A DNA stretch of 64,000 nucleotides, taken from NCBI RefSeq assembly GCF_003443995.1, contig NZ_QWEY01000004.1, positions 62,001 through 126,000 of the forward strand, in the 5' to 3' direction. Below, piece by piece: positions 55,796 through 64,000 of this stretch. The notes beneath the pieces are model-generated. The model did not search any database. It saw nothing but the letters and a program-made list of their open reading frames with translations, and had not been told where the DNA came from. Numbering within the stretch: the first letter of the stretch is position 1; each line of letters opens with the position of its first letter. Source of the stretch: Pseudotabrizicola alkalilacus (GTDB lineage Bacteria; Pseudomonadota; Alphaproteobacteria; Rhodobacterales; Rhodobacteraceae). The translations under genes and the position numbers were made by a program.

Positions 55796-57666
55796 GCCGT
55801 CTCCTCAAGCCCGATAAAGCCGCCGGACTGTCGGGCCCAGAACCGAGCATATAGCCCGTTCAACGCCAATAGCTCGGCGTGCGTTCCCTGCTCGGCGATA
55901 TGGCCGTCTTCCAGCACCACGATCCGGTCCATCATGGCGATGGTCGACAGGCGGTGCGCAATCGCGATCACCGTCTTGCCCTGCATCACGCCAAACAGCG
56001 CCTCCTGAATGGCGGCCTCGGCTTCTGAGTCCAGTGCACTGGTCGCCTCGTCCAGAATCAGGATCGGCGCATCCTTGAGGATCACCCGCGCCAGCGCCAC
56101 CCGCTGCCGCTGCCCGCCCGACAGCTTGACTCCGCGTTCGCCCACATGCGCGCCATAGCCTTTGCGGCCCTCAAGGTCTTCCAGCGTCTGGATGAACTCA
56201 TGCGCATCGGCGCGTCGGGCCGCCGCGATCATCTCGGCCTCTGACGCATCCGGGCGGCCGTACAGAATATTGTCGCGCACCGAGCGGTGCATCAGGCTGC
56301 TGTCTTGCTGCACCATCCCGATCACCCGCCGGACCGAGTCCTGACCCACCTGCGCAATATCCTGACCGTCGATCCGGATCACGCCACCCTCGGTGTCGTA
56401 AAACCGCAAAAGCAGCTTGACGAGGGTCGATTTTCCGGCCCCCGAACGCCCGACTACACCGATCTTTTCGCCCGGCTGCACCGTCAGCGACAGATCCTGC
56501 AAACCGCCCGATCCACGCCCGTAGTGATGGCTCACCCCGTCCAGCTCGATCTTGCCAGCAGTCAGCGCCAGAGGCTTTGCGCCCGGCTTGTCGACCAGCT
56601 GGATCGGCTGGGTAATCGTCTCCATCCCTTCGGCCACCACGCCAAGCGCCTGCACCAGAGAGGTAAAGGCCCACATGATCCAGTAGGTCATGTTGTTCAG
56701 CCGTAAGACCAGCGCCGTCGCCGCCGCGACTGTGCCCACCGTCGCCTGCCCCTGATACCACAGGATCAGCGCCCAGCCGGTCACGCCCACGATCAGCCCG
56801 CCATTCAGAACGGTCAGCGCCAGATCCATCTTTGTGACGATCCGCATCTCTTTGGCAAAGGTGGTGCGCGCGTTTTCGATCGCATCCCTGGCGTAGTTCA
56901 GCTCCATGTCGTGGTGCGCGAACAGCTTGACCGAATGGATGTTGGTATAGGCATCCACCACCCGCCCCGTCACTGCCGAGCGCGCGTCGGAGCTCGCCTT
57001 GGCCGCAGGCCCCGCCCGCTGCACCGTCCAGCGCACCAGCCAGGCATAAAGCACGAACCAGATGACCAGAGGCAGCAGCAGCCGCACATCCGCCCCCGCC
57101 AGCATGATCCCGGCCCCCACCACCGTCACGCTGGCAAAAGCCACCGCGTCAAAGGTCTGGAACACCGCATCCCCCGCCGCCGGCGGGGTCTGCATGATCC
57201 GGTTGGCGATCCGCCCGGCAAAATCGCTTTCGAACCAGCCCACGGGTTGCCGGATCACATGGGTATGCGCCCGCCAGCGGATCATGGTGCCAAAATTCGG
57301 CAGAATGGTGTTGTGCAGCAGCGCCACATTGGCCACCAGCAGAATGGGCCGCAGGATCAGAATCGCCGCAGCCACCAGCAGAATCTCGGTGCCGTAATCG
57401 GCCCAGACCGCCTGCGGCCCGGTGGTGGACAGCAGATCAACCAGCCGCCCGACATACCAGATCAAGGCGACATCGGCGAAAGCCGAGACCACCGACAGAG
57501 CCGCTGTAACAGCGAAAACCCCGCGGAACGGGATGATATATTGCTTGAGAAATGGCCACAGTTTACGCGGCGGCGTATCAGTCTGCTCGTAGGGACCATA
57601 AGGGTCCACGAGCCTTTCAAAATAAGAAAACACGGGGAACAGCCTTTTGCGGGTTATCGCTGGCAT
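55792..57666 (-). CDS. ABC half-exporter B (MsbA/MDR-like)
   Basis: A 624-residue fused permease-ATPase, paralogous to the downstream half-exporter. ATPase motifs: [23 protein letters not shown] and ILILDEATSALD, with the catalytic Glu present in both halves. GGGAG precedes ATG 57666. It starts the ABC pair and lies 30 bases after the CCA-enzyme gene. Confidence 0.9.
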   Translation of the reverse strand: MPAITRKRLFPVFSYFERLVDPYGPYEQTDTPPRKLWPFLKQYIIPFRGVFAVTAALSVVSAFADVALIWYVGRLVDLLSTTGPQAVWADYGTEILLVAAAILILRPILLVANVALLHNTILPNFGTMIRWRAHTHVIRQPVGWFESDFAGRIANRIMQTPPAAGDAVFQTFDAVAFASVTVVGAGIMLAGADVRLLLPLVIWFVLYAWLVRWTVQRAGPAAKASSDARSAVTGRVVDAYTNIHSVKLFAHHDMELNYARDAIENARTTFAKEMRIVTKMDLALTVLNGGLIVGVTGWALILWYQGQATVGTVAAATALVLRLNNMTYWIMWAFTSLVQALGVVAEGMETITQPIQLVDKPGAKPLALTAGKIELDGVSHHYGRGSGGLQDLSLTVQPGEKIGVVGRSGAGKSTLVKLLLRFYDTEGGVIRIDGQDIAQVGQDSVRRVIGMVQQDSSLMHRSVRDNILYGRPDASEAEMIAAARRADAHEFIQTLEDLEGRKGYGAHVGERGVKLSGGQRQRVALARVILKDAPILILDEATSALDSEAEAAIQEALFGVMQGKTVIAIAHRLSTIAMMDRIVVLEDGHIAEQGTHAELLALNGLYARFWARQSGGFIGLEETA

Positions 57667-57696
57667 ATACTCCCATTAATGTCCGAGGAAAACCGT

Positions 57697-58839
57697 TTAA
57701 CCCAAAAGTTGCGCGCGCGTCAGCGTCAGATTGCTGGCCAGCCAGCGCTGTCGCGCGGCCTCCAGCGCCGCCCCAAGCGCCGGCCCCTGAACCCGGTCGA
57801 GCAGATCCGCCGCACGCAAGGGAAACTCTGCCGCAGCCCCCCGGGCGACCTCTGCCTCCCATCCGTCCGGCAAGGGCTGCTCCATCACTGCAGCGCGCGC
57901 CAGAACGGTCTCGGTTGCCAAGGTTTCCCCCACTACAAAACCCAGAGCCGCTGGGCTGCGTGTACCACCGATTTCGTCTCTGATACGGCCCAAATCGGCC
58001 ATTTCACGCCGCGACAGCCGCAGCCGGTTGCCCACATCCTGACCACCCAGAACTGCCAGTCGTCGCAACCAGCGCGGTGCAAGCGTGCCTTCCAGATGAA
58101 CCAACGGCGCCAACGCGCGCGCCTCTGCGCCGGGTAGAACCACAGCCAGAATCCCCGTCGCCGCCATCGACGCCACCGCAGGGGCGGGATCAGCCGCCGC
58201 CAGCAGTTTGCGCATCTCGGCCCCGATCCGCTCCCGAGAAAGTGTCTCTATTCCTGCAGAATTGGCAGCACAGGCCGCCAAACCCTCCGCGTCAATGCCA
58301 CCTGCTGGGTCGCCATAATGCGCAAAGAACCGAAAGAACCTCAGGATGCGCAGATAATCCTCGGCGATCCGCGCCTCAGCATCACCCACAAAGCGCAGCC
58401 GTCGCGCCAGCAGATCGGGCAGCCCACCCAAAGGGTCGACAACCGCGCCTGTCCGGTCTGCGTAAAGTGCGTTCATGGTGAAATCGCGTCGCGCCGCGTC
58501 TTCTTCCACCCGGTCCGAAAATGCCACCACCGCGTGGCGGCCATCGGTCTCGACATCGCGGCGAAAGGTTGTCACCTCATGCGCGACACCCTCTGTGATC
58601 ACCGTGACTGTGCCATGATCAATCCCGGTCGGCACCACCCGGAATCCGGCCTTTTCCGCCAGCATAGAGACTGTTTTGGGTAAGGCATCCGTTGCGATAT
58701 CCACATCCGCCACCGCAACGCCTATCAGCGCGTTGCGCACACAGCCGCCGACAAACAGCGCCCGATATCCCGCATTTTCCAGCATCCGGCACAGCGCCTG
58801 CGTGCCGGGATGATCCAGCCACGCCCCCGCAACCCTCAT
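57697..58839 (-). CDS. cca: CCA tRNA nucleotidyltransferase / poly(A) polymerase family
   Basis: A 380-residue class II nucleotidyltransferase. It has ALFVGGCVRNALIG with DVDIATDALP (catalytic aspartates), then RRDFTMNALYAD and GRIAEDYLRILRFFRF-like motif (EDYLRILRFFRFFA). It adds or repairs the 3' CCA of tRNAs. ATG 58839 overlaps the Nudix stop (ATGA), which decides the start over an open frame to 58944. Confidence 0.93.
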   Translation of the reverse strand: MRVAGAWLDHPGTQALCRMLENAGYRALFVGGCVRNALIGVAVADVDIATDALPKTVSMLAEKAGFRVVPTGIDHGTVTVITEGVAHEVTTFRRDVETDGRHAVVAFSDRVEEDAARRDFTMNALYADRTGAVVDPLGGLPDLLARRLRFVGDAEARIAEDYLRILRFFRFFAHYGDPAGGIDAEGLAACAANSAGIETLSRERIGAEMRKLLAAADPAPAVASMAATGILAVVLPGAEARALAPLVHLEGTLAPRWLRRLAVLGGQDVGNRLRLSRREMADLGRIRDEIGGTRSPAALGFVVGETLATETVLARAAVMEQPLPDGWEAEVARGAAAEFPLRAADLLDRVQGPALGAALEAARQRWLASNLTLTRAQLLG

Positions 58840-59429
58840 CGCGCCGCCCTCTCGGCCAGACCGCGCAGAATGCGCGCTGTTGCCCCCCAGATGTAATACG
58901 GCCCGTAAGGCACTGCATAGTAGCGCCGCCACTGACCCATCCACAGCCGCCGTTCGATCACATAATGGGCCGGGTTCAGCACATGCGACAACGGTACCGA
59001 GAACACTTCCTCCACTTCGCCTGCTTCTGCGATTGGGGCAAAATCGTCTCTGATCAAGCCTAAAACCGGGGTCATGCTGAACCCGGTCACGGTTTCATGC
59101 ACAGGCAAATGGCCGATCACCTCGACCATTGCGGGCGGCAAGGCGATCTCTTCCATCGCCTCACGCAGCGCTGCAGCCTGAACCGAGGCATCGACAGGCT
59201 CGACCTTGCCACCGGGCAGAGAAATCTGCCCCGGATGGTGTTTCAGATGCGACGCGCGCTTGGTCAGAATCACCCGTGCCCCCTCAGGCCGGGTCCAGAC
59301 CGGCACCAGCACGCCCGCCGGGCGCAGAACGCGGCCGGCGGACGGCTGAAGGCCGGGGTTCAGGTCAAAATCAGACGACTCGCCCGCCGGGCGCTGCATT
59401 GCCCCCAGCAGACGCGCAATCTCATCCAT
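58836..59429 (-). CDS. CoA pyrophosphatase-type Nudix hydrolase
   Basis: A 197-residue Nudix protein of the NudL/CoAse group. A box of the form GGKVEPVDAS..AALREAMEEI follows LLTKRASHLKHHPGQISLP-type sequence, diagnostic of the CoAse branch. It hydrolyses CoA and relatives. ATG 59429 with GAGGG upstream is preferred over TTG 59441. It overlaps the hslO stop by eight bases. Confidence 0.88.
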   Translation of the reverse strand: MDEIARLLGAMQRPAGESSDFDLNPGLQPSAGRVLRPAGVLVPVWTRPEGARVILTKRASHLKHHPGQISLPGGKVEPVDASVQAAALREAMEEIALPPAMVEVIGHLPVHETVTGFSMTPVLGLIRDDFAPIAEAGEVEEVFSVPLSHVLNPAHYVIERRLWMGQWRRYYAVPYGPYYIWGATARILRGLAERAAR

Positions 59430-60408
59430 TCTTGCCCTCAAAGCCCAAAGTCTTCGGGTCCATCTCGTAATGTGCCCCGCAGAACTGGCAGTCGGCGGTC
59501 ACGATGCCCTCGGGCGTTGTCATCTTTTCGATGTCTTTCTGCGAATAGATCGACATCGTGTTGCGCACTTTGTCCTCGGAACACGAACAGCCGAAACGGA
59601 TCGGCTGCGACTCGAACACGCGCGGCCCCTCTTCGTGGAACAGCCGCACCAGCAATTCCGCCGGGGTCACCTGCGGCCCGATCAGCTCGATCTCCTCGAC
59701 CGTGTCCAGCAGCACATTCGCGCGGGTCCAGCTTTCGCCCTCTTCCCCGCCCAGAATGTCGCTATGCGTCAGCAAGCCACCCTCGCCCGAACCTGCCTCG
59801 GCGGCCACGCTCATTCCGGCTTTGGGCATGTGCTGCAGCATCACCCCGCCGCCGCGCCAATGCGTTGCCCGCCCCGGCTCCGCGCTTTGACCAAAGGTCA
59901 ACGAAAACCGGGTCGGCAGCTGTTCGGACTGCGCGAAATAGGTCTCGGCGCAAGACGACAGCGATCCGCCCGCAATCGGCGTGAAACCCTGATACGGCAC
60001 CATGCCCTCGCCCTGATCCAGCATCACCGCGAAATAGCCGGTGCCAATCTGGCTGAACGGATCCGCCGTCAGATCCAGCCGGTCGGCGTCATAGCTGGCA
60101 TAGGCTCGGATCCGCGCCGGTTGGCCATCATCGGTCGGCCCGTAATAGTCGGTTGCGATCAGCCGCGCCGGACCGTTGCCCCTGATCTGCAGGCTCAGTT
60201 TCCAGCGCAGCTTTACCGTCTGACCGATCAGCGCAGTCAGCAAAGCGGCTTCGGCCACCAGCGCCTCGATCAGCGGCGGGTAGCTGTGTTGCGACAAAAC
60301 CTGCTCCAGCACACCATCCAGCCGCACCACACGGCCGCGGATGTCGGACTGGTCAAGTTGAAAGGGCAGGACGGTATCGTCCCAGGCGATCTGCGAACCA
60401 ATGGTCAT
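59422..60408 (-). CDS. hslO: Redox-regulated chaperone Hsp33
   Basis: A 328-residue holdase activated by oxidation. The zinc/redox switch is present: CSC (C274, C276) and CQFC (C307, C310). The N-terminal domain has the usual start and VMLDQGEGMVPYQGFTPIAG. It protects unfolded proteins under oxidative stress in the cytoplasm. AAGGAA before ATG 60408. Leads the minus-strand run into Nudix and cca. Confidence 0.95.
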   Translation of the reverse strand: MTIGSQIAWDDTVLPFQLDQSDIRGRVVRLDGVLEQVLSQHSYPPLIEALVAEAALLTALIGQTVKLRWKLSLQIRGNGPARLIATDYYGPTDDGQPARIRAYASYDADRLDLTADPFSQIGTGYFAVMLDQGEGMVPYQGFTPIAGGSLSSCAETYFAQSEQLPTRFSLTFGQSAEPGRATHWRGGGVMLQHMPKAGMSVAAEAGSGEGGLLTHSDILGGEEGESWTRANVLLDTVEEIELIGPQVTPAELLVRLFHEEGPRVFESQPIRFGCSCSEDKVRNTMSIYSQKDIEKMTTPEGIVTADCQFCGAHYEMDPKTLGFEGKNG

Positions 60409-60486
60409 GGGGTTTCCTTAGCGAGCCAATCTTGGCATACCGCGCCTATATAGGCAGGGCAACACCACGACCAAGGGGGCAATCGC

Positions 60487-60933
60487 ATGCGGCGTTATGG
60501 GGAAGCGGTCAAACCCGGCCAGACATACCGCCCCAGACCCGGCGTCTATGCCGTGCTGCTGGATGGCCGGACCTTGCTGACAACGCATCAGGCGGAACCC
60601 AGACCCGAGTTTCAGCTGCCTGGTGGCGGCATCGACGCCGGTGAGCATCCGGTCGCCGCACTGCACCGCGAAGTGTTCGAGGAAACCGGCTGGAAAATTG
60701 CCGTGACACGCAGGCTGGGGGCGTACCGGCGGTTCACCTATATGCCGGAATACAACAAATGGGCCGAAAAGGTCTGCACCATCTATCTGGCCCGCCCCGT
60801 CCTTCGGCTCGGACCGCCGTCAGAGCCGGGGCACACTGCCGTCTGGATGCCAGCGGATCAAGCGCTGAAGCAGATCACCAACACCGGAGACCGGGCATTT
60901 CTGGCCTGCGCGCTGCGCAATCAGCCCCGATAA
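60487..60933 (+). CDS. Nudix hydrolase
   Basis: A 148-residue Nudix protein with box FQLPGGGIDAGEHPVAAL followed by REVFEETGW. The YRPRPGVYAVLLDGRTLLTTHQ start fits a general nucleotide-diphosphate hydrolase; substrate unknown. AAGGGGG precedes ATG 60487. Divergent from hslO, and its 3' end overlaps the convergent PP2C gene. Confidence 0.87.
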   Translation: MRRYGEAVKPGQTYRPRPGVYAVLLDGRTLLTTHQAEPRPEFQLPGGGIDAGEHPVAALHREVFEETGWKIAVTRRLGAYRRFTYMPEYNKWAEKVCTIYLARPVLRLGPPSEPGHTAVWMPADQALKQITNTGDRAFLACALRNQPR

Positions 60934-62192
60934 TCAAACAGCAGTCCCGACACATCATCCCGAAAATCCTCTGACCCCATATGCGCCGCCAGATCCCAGA
61001 TCAGCGCATCCAGCAACTGCGCAGAGTCCAGCCCACTGTTCTTGCGTATCAACGCTTCGAGCCCGTCATCCCCCAACTCATCCCCCTGTGGTGAGGGGCA
61101 TTCCGTCAACCCGTCTGACAGCAGGAACAGCCGGTCACCGGGGTACAGCTGTGCCGTCACCCGCTCATGCAGCGCATCACCCAGCAGCCCGATCGGCAAA
61201 CCGCCATCGCCCAGCCGGTCAATCCGGCCATCCCGGCGCAGGATCAACGGATAGGGATGCCCGGCCTGCACCAGAGCCACCGCGCCGCTGAGCAGATCGA
61301 CCTGGGCATAGACCATGGTAAAATACTGATCGACCTGCAAATCCTCCAGCATTGTCCGATTGAACCGTGCCGCAACCTCTTCGGGTGGCAAAGCGTCAAA
61401 CCTGCCGTCAGCGCGGCGCTGTAAAGCGATGTTCTGATCCGGGGCGGCCGCCGACAGATAACCTGCCAGCCGCGCGGTCATCATGGCAGAGGCAACACCA
61501 TGACCGGAGACATCCACCGAATACAGCGCCACATGCGTCGGATCCAATTCGAAAAAGCCGGCGAGATCGCCGCCCACATGACCTGAGGTCCGCAAAAACA
61601 AGGTGGCGGCGCCGTGCCCCCAGTCGCGGAACCGCTCCCGCACCAGATTTTGCTGCAGTTTCCGCGCTTCGATCAGATCGCGGTCAACCATTTCCTGCGC
61701 GCGCTGCAATTCGGCCAGTGTCTTTCCAAGCAAGTGGTTTTTCTGCACCAGTTCTTTGTGCATCCCGACGATCCGCTCCCCCGCGCGCAACCGTGCGCGC
61801 AGCTCGTCGGCCGAGACGGGTTTGGTCAGAAAGTCATCGGCGCCCGCCTCCAAGCCTTTGGCGATTTCGGTCTTTTCGGATTTGGATGTCAGCAGGATGA
61901 AATAGGCATACCCTTCGCGCCCCAGCGCGCGGAATGCGGCGCACAGCTCCAGCCCCGACATGCCATTCATCATCCAGTCCGACAGGATAATGTCATAAAC
62001 CACAGCCTGACATGCAATCAACGCATCTTCGCCCGACGCCGCCTCGTCCACCTCATAGCCCCAGCGCGACAACGACATTGTCAACATCATCCGCTGGGCC
62101 TTGCTGTCATCGACAATGAGCACCCGCAAAGGCCCCAGCTGTGCTGATGCACCGCCGGGGGAATCAAGGCTGCGGAGGTCCGTCAGGATCAT
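60921..62192 (-). CDS. Response regulator with PP2C/RsbU-type phosphatase output
   Basis: A 423-residue protein. A receiver domain (about 22-135) has acidic D28/D29, phospho-acceptor D72 (SDWMM), T102 and K124. A coiled linker (about 140-180) leads to a SpoIIE/PP2C domain (about 190-420) with GHVGGDLAGFF, SVDVSGHGVASAMM, FLLSDGLTE and FRDDVSGLLF. Such proteins dephosphorylate anti-sigma antagonists in partner-switching systems, as RbaY does in Rhodobacter capsulatus. ATG 62192 gives a natural N-terminus. Divergent from the Hpt gene. Confidence 0.88.
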   Translation of the reverse strand: MILTDLRSLDSPGGASAQLGPLRVLIVDDSKAQRMMLTMSLSRWGYEVDEAASGEDALIACQAVVYDIILSDWMMNGMSGLELCAAFRALGREGYAYFILLTSKSEKTEIAKGLEAGADDFLTKPVSADELRARLRAGERIVGMHKELVQKNHLLGKTLAELQRAQEMVDRDLIEARKLQQNLVRERFRDWGHGAATLFLRTSGHVGGDLAGFFELDPTHVALYSVDVSGHGVASAMMTARLAGYLSAAAPDQNIALQRRADGRFDALPPEEVAARFNRTMLEDLQVDQYFTMVYAQVDLLSGAVALVQAGHPYPLILRRDGRIDRLGDGGLPIGLLGDALHERVTAQLYPGDRLFLLSDGLTECPSPQGDELGDDGLEALIRKNSGLDSAQLLDALIWDLAAHMGSEDFRDDVSGLLFDYRG

Positions 62193-62316
62193 CGGGTTTC
62201 GTCCATGCTGCACAGAATGATTTGACAGCCCGGACCTTAACCATCCGTGAAAACTAAAACTTTCGCTTATTGCCCGATTTGCGCTTAATTTTGATAACAA
62301 AAGCTTAACCCCTAAC

Positions 62317-62329
62317 GTCAATTATTGAC
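62317..62329. promoter_or_regulatory. Palindrome between the PP2C and Hpt genes
   Basis: GTCAAT-T-ATTGAC (62317-62329) is a perfect 13-bp palindrome. It supplies TTGAC(A) on the plus strand and TTGAC(G) on the minus strand, back to back. A second plus-strand pair, TTGATA (62291-62296) and TAACGT (62313-62318), spacer 16, lies just beside it. The site is well placed for an operator or paired promoters. Confidence 0.4.
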
Positions 62330-62357
62330 AAAAGGACAGGTTACCATTGGGGCCTAA

Positions 62358-62699
62358 ATGACGGGTGGTGTGATGATTGATTGGCGTCGCGTTCAAGAGT
62401 TGCTTGGCGAAATCGGGCCTGAGTGTTTCGAAGAGATCGTCGCAATTTTTCTGCAGGAAACGGATGAGGTGATCGCCCGCCTGCGGGCCCTGTCAGATAC
62501 CGGCTCTGTGGAAAGCGATCTTCATTTCCTCAAGGGCAGCGCGCTGAACCTCGGCTTTGCCGAACTCGCGCAGATTTGCCAGACTGGCGAACGCCGCGCC
62601 GCCACTGGGTTTGACGACGTGACACTGGATGCGGTCATCGACATCTATCATCAGTCCCGAGCCGCCTTTCTGGGTGGCATAAAGACGCTGGCAGCCTAA
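62358..62699 (+). CDS. Hpt phosphotransfer domain protein
   Basis: A 113-residue histidine phosphotransfer protein with phospho-accepting H56 in LHFLKGSALNLGF. It passes phosphoryl groups between a hybrid kinase and response regulators. ATG 62373 (giving MIDWRRV) is an equally possible start and matches family style. It is divergent from the PP2C response regulator, so a direct phosphorelay link is likely. Its last bases overlap ilvA (convergent). Confidence 0.88.
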   Translation: MTGGVMIDWRRVQELLGEIGPECFEEIVAIFLQETDEVIARLRALSDTGSVESDLHFLKGSALNLGFAELAQICQTGERRAATGFDDVTLDAVIDIYHQSRAAFLGGIKTLAA

Positions 62700-63943
62700 A
62701 TCAGGAATTCTGACAGAATCCCGTCGTTGGTGATGTCACGATAGGGAAACGCGGCCAAATCCAGCCGCGCAAACAGTCTGGTGAAATTCTCTGGTGATTT
62801 TGTTTCAATTCCAATCAGGACCGAACCGAAGTTGCGCGCCGATTTCTTGAGATACTCAAACCGCGCGATATCATCCTCTGGTCCCAGCATCTCCAGAAAC
62901 TCGCGCAACGCACCAGGCCTCTGCGGCATCCGCAGAATGAAGTATTTTTTCAACCCGGCAAAGCGCTGCGCCCGCTCTTTCACCTCGGGCAGACGTTCAA
63001 AATCGAAATTGCCGCCGGATGTGACACACACCACCGTCTTGCCCCGGATCACCTCTGCCAATTCCGGCAAAACATCCACCGACAGCGCTCCGGCAGGCTC
63101 CAGCACAATGCCTTCGACATTCAGCATCTCCAGCATGGTGATGCAGATGCGGTCCTCGGGGGCCAGCAAGACCTGCGCCAGATCAACCCATTTCAGCAGG
63201 GCAAAGGTCTGGTCCCCCAAACGCGCGACAGCAGCCCCGTCAACAAAACTGTTCACCGTACTCAGCGTGTCAGGCTGCCCCGCGCGCAGCGCGGCCAGCA
63301 ACGAGGCGCCGCCCAGCGGCTCCACAAAGCGAAAGTCCACCTCTGGCGCAACCTCGCGCAGATAGCGCGTCACCCCTGACGAAAGCCCACCGCCGCCCAC
63401 GGGCAAGATGACCAGATCGGGGTCGCCGCCCAGCTGATCCAGCATTTCAACCGCGACCGAGGCTTGCCCCAGAATGACATCGGCATCATCAAAGGGTGAC
63501 AGAAAATACGCGTCTTTCTCGATGCAAAACGCCTTGGCGGCTGCCAGTGTCTGATCAAAATAGTCACCTGTCAGCACGATCTGCACCTGACCTGCGCCGA
63601 AAACCCGCGTTTTGTCGATCTTTTGCTGCGGTGTCGTCACCGGCATGAAAATCGTGCCGCGCACGCCAAAATGCCGGCAGGCAAAGGCCACCCCTTGCGC
63701 ATGATTGCCCGCACTGGCGCAGACGAAATGCTCTTGCCCCGGCTCTGCCTCACGCACCTTGCGCATTGCGGTAAAGGCACCGCGCAGTTTGTAAGACCGC
63801 ACCGGCGACAGATCTTCGCGCTTCAGCCAGATGTCGGCCCCAAACCGCTGCGACAGATAGTCATTGCGCTGCAACGGCGTCGGATCAAACAGATCGCGCA
63901 GGGCATCGGTGGCAAAGCGGGCATTTTTGGCGAAATCACTCAT
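62696..63943 (-). CDS. ilvA: Threonine dehydratase
   Basis: A 415-residue PLP enzyme converting threonine to 2-oxobutanoate for isoleucine synthesis. The PLP lysine is K52 in VRSYKLRGAF; the Gly loop is PVGGGGLSSG. A C-terminal ACT-like regulatory domain (about 325-415, FILRMPQRPGALREFLEML) is the short single-repeat type that senses isoleucine. ATG 63943 overlaps a possible upstream stop (ATGA). Confidence 0.94.
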   Translation of the reverse strand: MSDFAKNARFATDALRDLFDPTPLQRNDYLSQRFGADIWLKREDLSPVRSYKLRGAFTAMRKVREAEPGQEHFVCASAGNHAQGVAFACRHFGVRGTIFMPVTTPQQKIDKTRVFGAGQVQIVLTGDYFDQTLAAAKAFCIEKDAYFLSPFDDADVILGQASVAVEMLDQLGGDPDLVILPVGGGGLSSGVTRYLREVAPEVDFRFVEPLGGASLLAALRAGQPDTLSTVNSFVDGAAVARLGDQTFALLKWVDLAQVLLAPEDRICITMLEMLNVEGIVLEPAGALSVDVLPELAEVIRGKTVVCVTSGGNFDFERLPEVKERAQRFAGLKKYFILRMPQRPGALREFLEMLGPEDDIARFEYLKKSARNFGSVLIGIETKSPENFTRLFARLDLAAFPYRDITNDGILSEFLI

Positions 63944-64000
63944 GCCCTTGGATGGCGCACCGAAAGCCCTTTGGCAAGAGACAGTCCGGGGCGCGCAACG
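63940..64000 (-). CDS. Possible C-terminal end of an upstream gene (partial)
   Basis: A frame on the minus strand runs from the window edge without a stop (VARPGLSLAKGLSVRHPRA) and ends at a TGA that overlaps the ilvA start as ATGA, the coupling style used throughout this window. Too little is visible to name it. Confidence 0.35.
   Translation of the reverse strand, partial: VARPGLSLAKGLSVRHPRA

Overview
The window is a GC-rich bacterial chromosome segment with densely packed genes, many joined by ATGA, GTGA or TTGA overlaps. Gene content and order point to an alphaproteobacterium of the Rhodobacteraceae (Rhodobacter/Roseobacter group). The main clues are the smoEFGK-smoS-mtlK polyol cassette, the lptC-lptA-lptB-hpf-ptsN string without rpoN, the rimP-nusA-ylxR-infB operon, a GT14 glycosyltransferase with a long extra C-terminal domain, and short secreted Ala-rich proteins of a type I associate with this family. 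I see no rRNA, tRNA, CRISPR array, integrase, transposase or prophage gene. Almost everything looks like vertically inherited chromosome.

Layout: 1-2.6 kb holds the end of lptC, then lptA, lptB, hpf and ptsN (LPS export, ribosome hibernation, nitrogen PTS). 2.6-10.7 kb is a sorbitol/mannitol uptake and oxidation operon: HAD phosphatase, SorC regulator, ABC transporter smoEFGK, sorbitol dehydrogenase smoS and mannitol dehydrogenase mtlK. A strong double hairpin lies between smoE and smoF. 10.7-19.5 kb is a surface-glycan region with a two-domain sulfotransferase, a GT14 enzyme, two paralogous GT2 enzymes, galU, cysQ (clears the sulfotransfer by-product PAP), an ABC-2 permease and an SH3 protein. 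19.5-25.1 kb is stress and repair: an eRF1-like (baeRF-type) protein divergent from dnaK-dnaJ, then radC. 25.1-30.4 kb has a substrate-binding/OmpA fusion, an unknown envelope protein and secA. 30.6-33.5 kb carries a parvulin, argJ with an unusual N-terminal extension, mutT and a 46-residue small protein. 33.6-39.1 kb (minus strand) is rimP-nusA-rnpM-infB, preceded by an intrinsic terminator almost touching the rimP start.

39.3-45.2 kb (minus strand) holds a small secreted protein and exopolysaccharide genes (yjbF, yjbH, a CapD/WbpM-like dehydratase and an initiating sugar transferase). 45.3-49.9 kb holds a MarR regulator, a nitrilase-type amidase, glutaredoxin, comF, a methyltransferase-like protein, hemH and a second small secreted protein resembling the first. 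50.0-52.7 kb groups two YkuD L,D-transpeptidase-type proteins, a CAP-domain lipoprotein and a NaChBac-type voltage-gated sodium channel. 52.7-60.4 kb is a tight minus-strand run: 23S rRNA/tRNA uracil methyltransferase, two ABC half-exporters, CCA-adding enzyme, CoA-pyrophosphatase-type Nudix and Hsp33. 60.5-64.0 kb has a Nudix hydrolase, a receiver-PP2C phosphatase divergent from an Hpt phosphotransfer protein across a perfect 13-bp palindrome, and ilvA.

No single dramatic new system is evident. The best leads are the matched pair of short secreted membrane proteins with their own terminators, the 46-residue gene beside infB, the putative sulfated-glycan cluster, the attenuator-like leader of the nusA operon, the ArgJ extension, and the divergent PP2C/Hpt regulatory pair. 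No stretch over about 300 bases lacks a gene.
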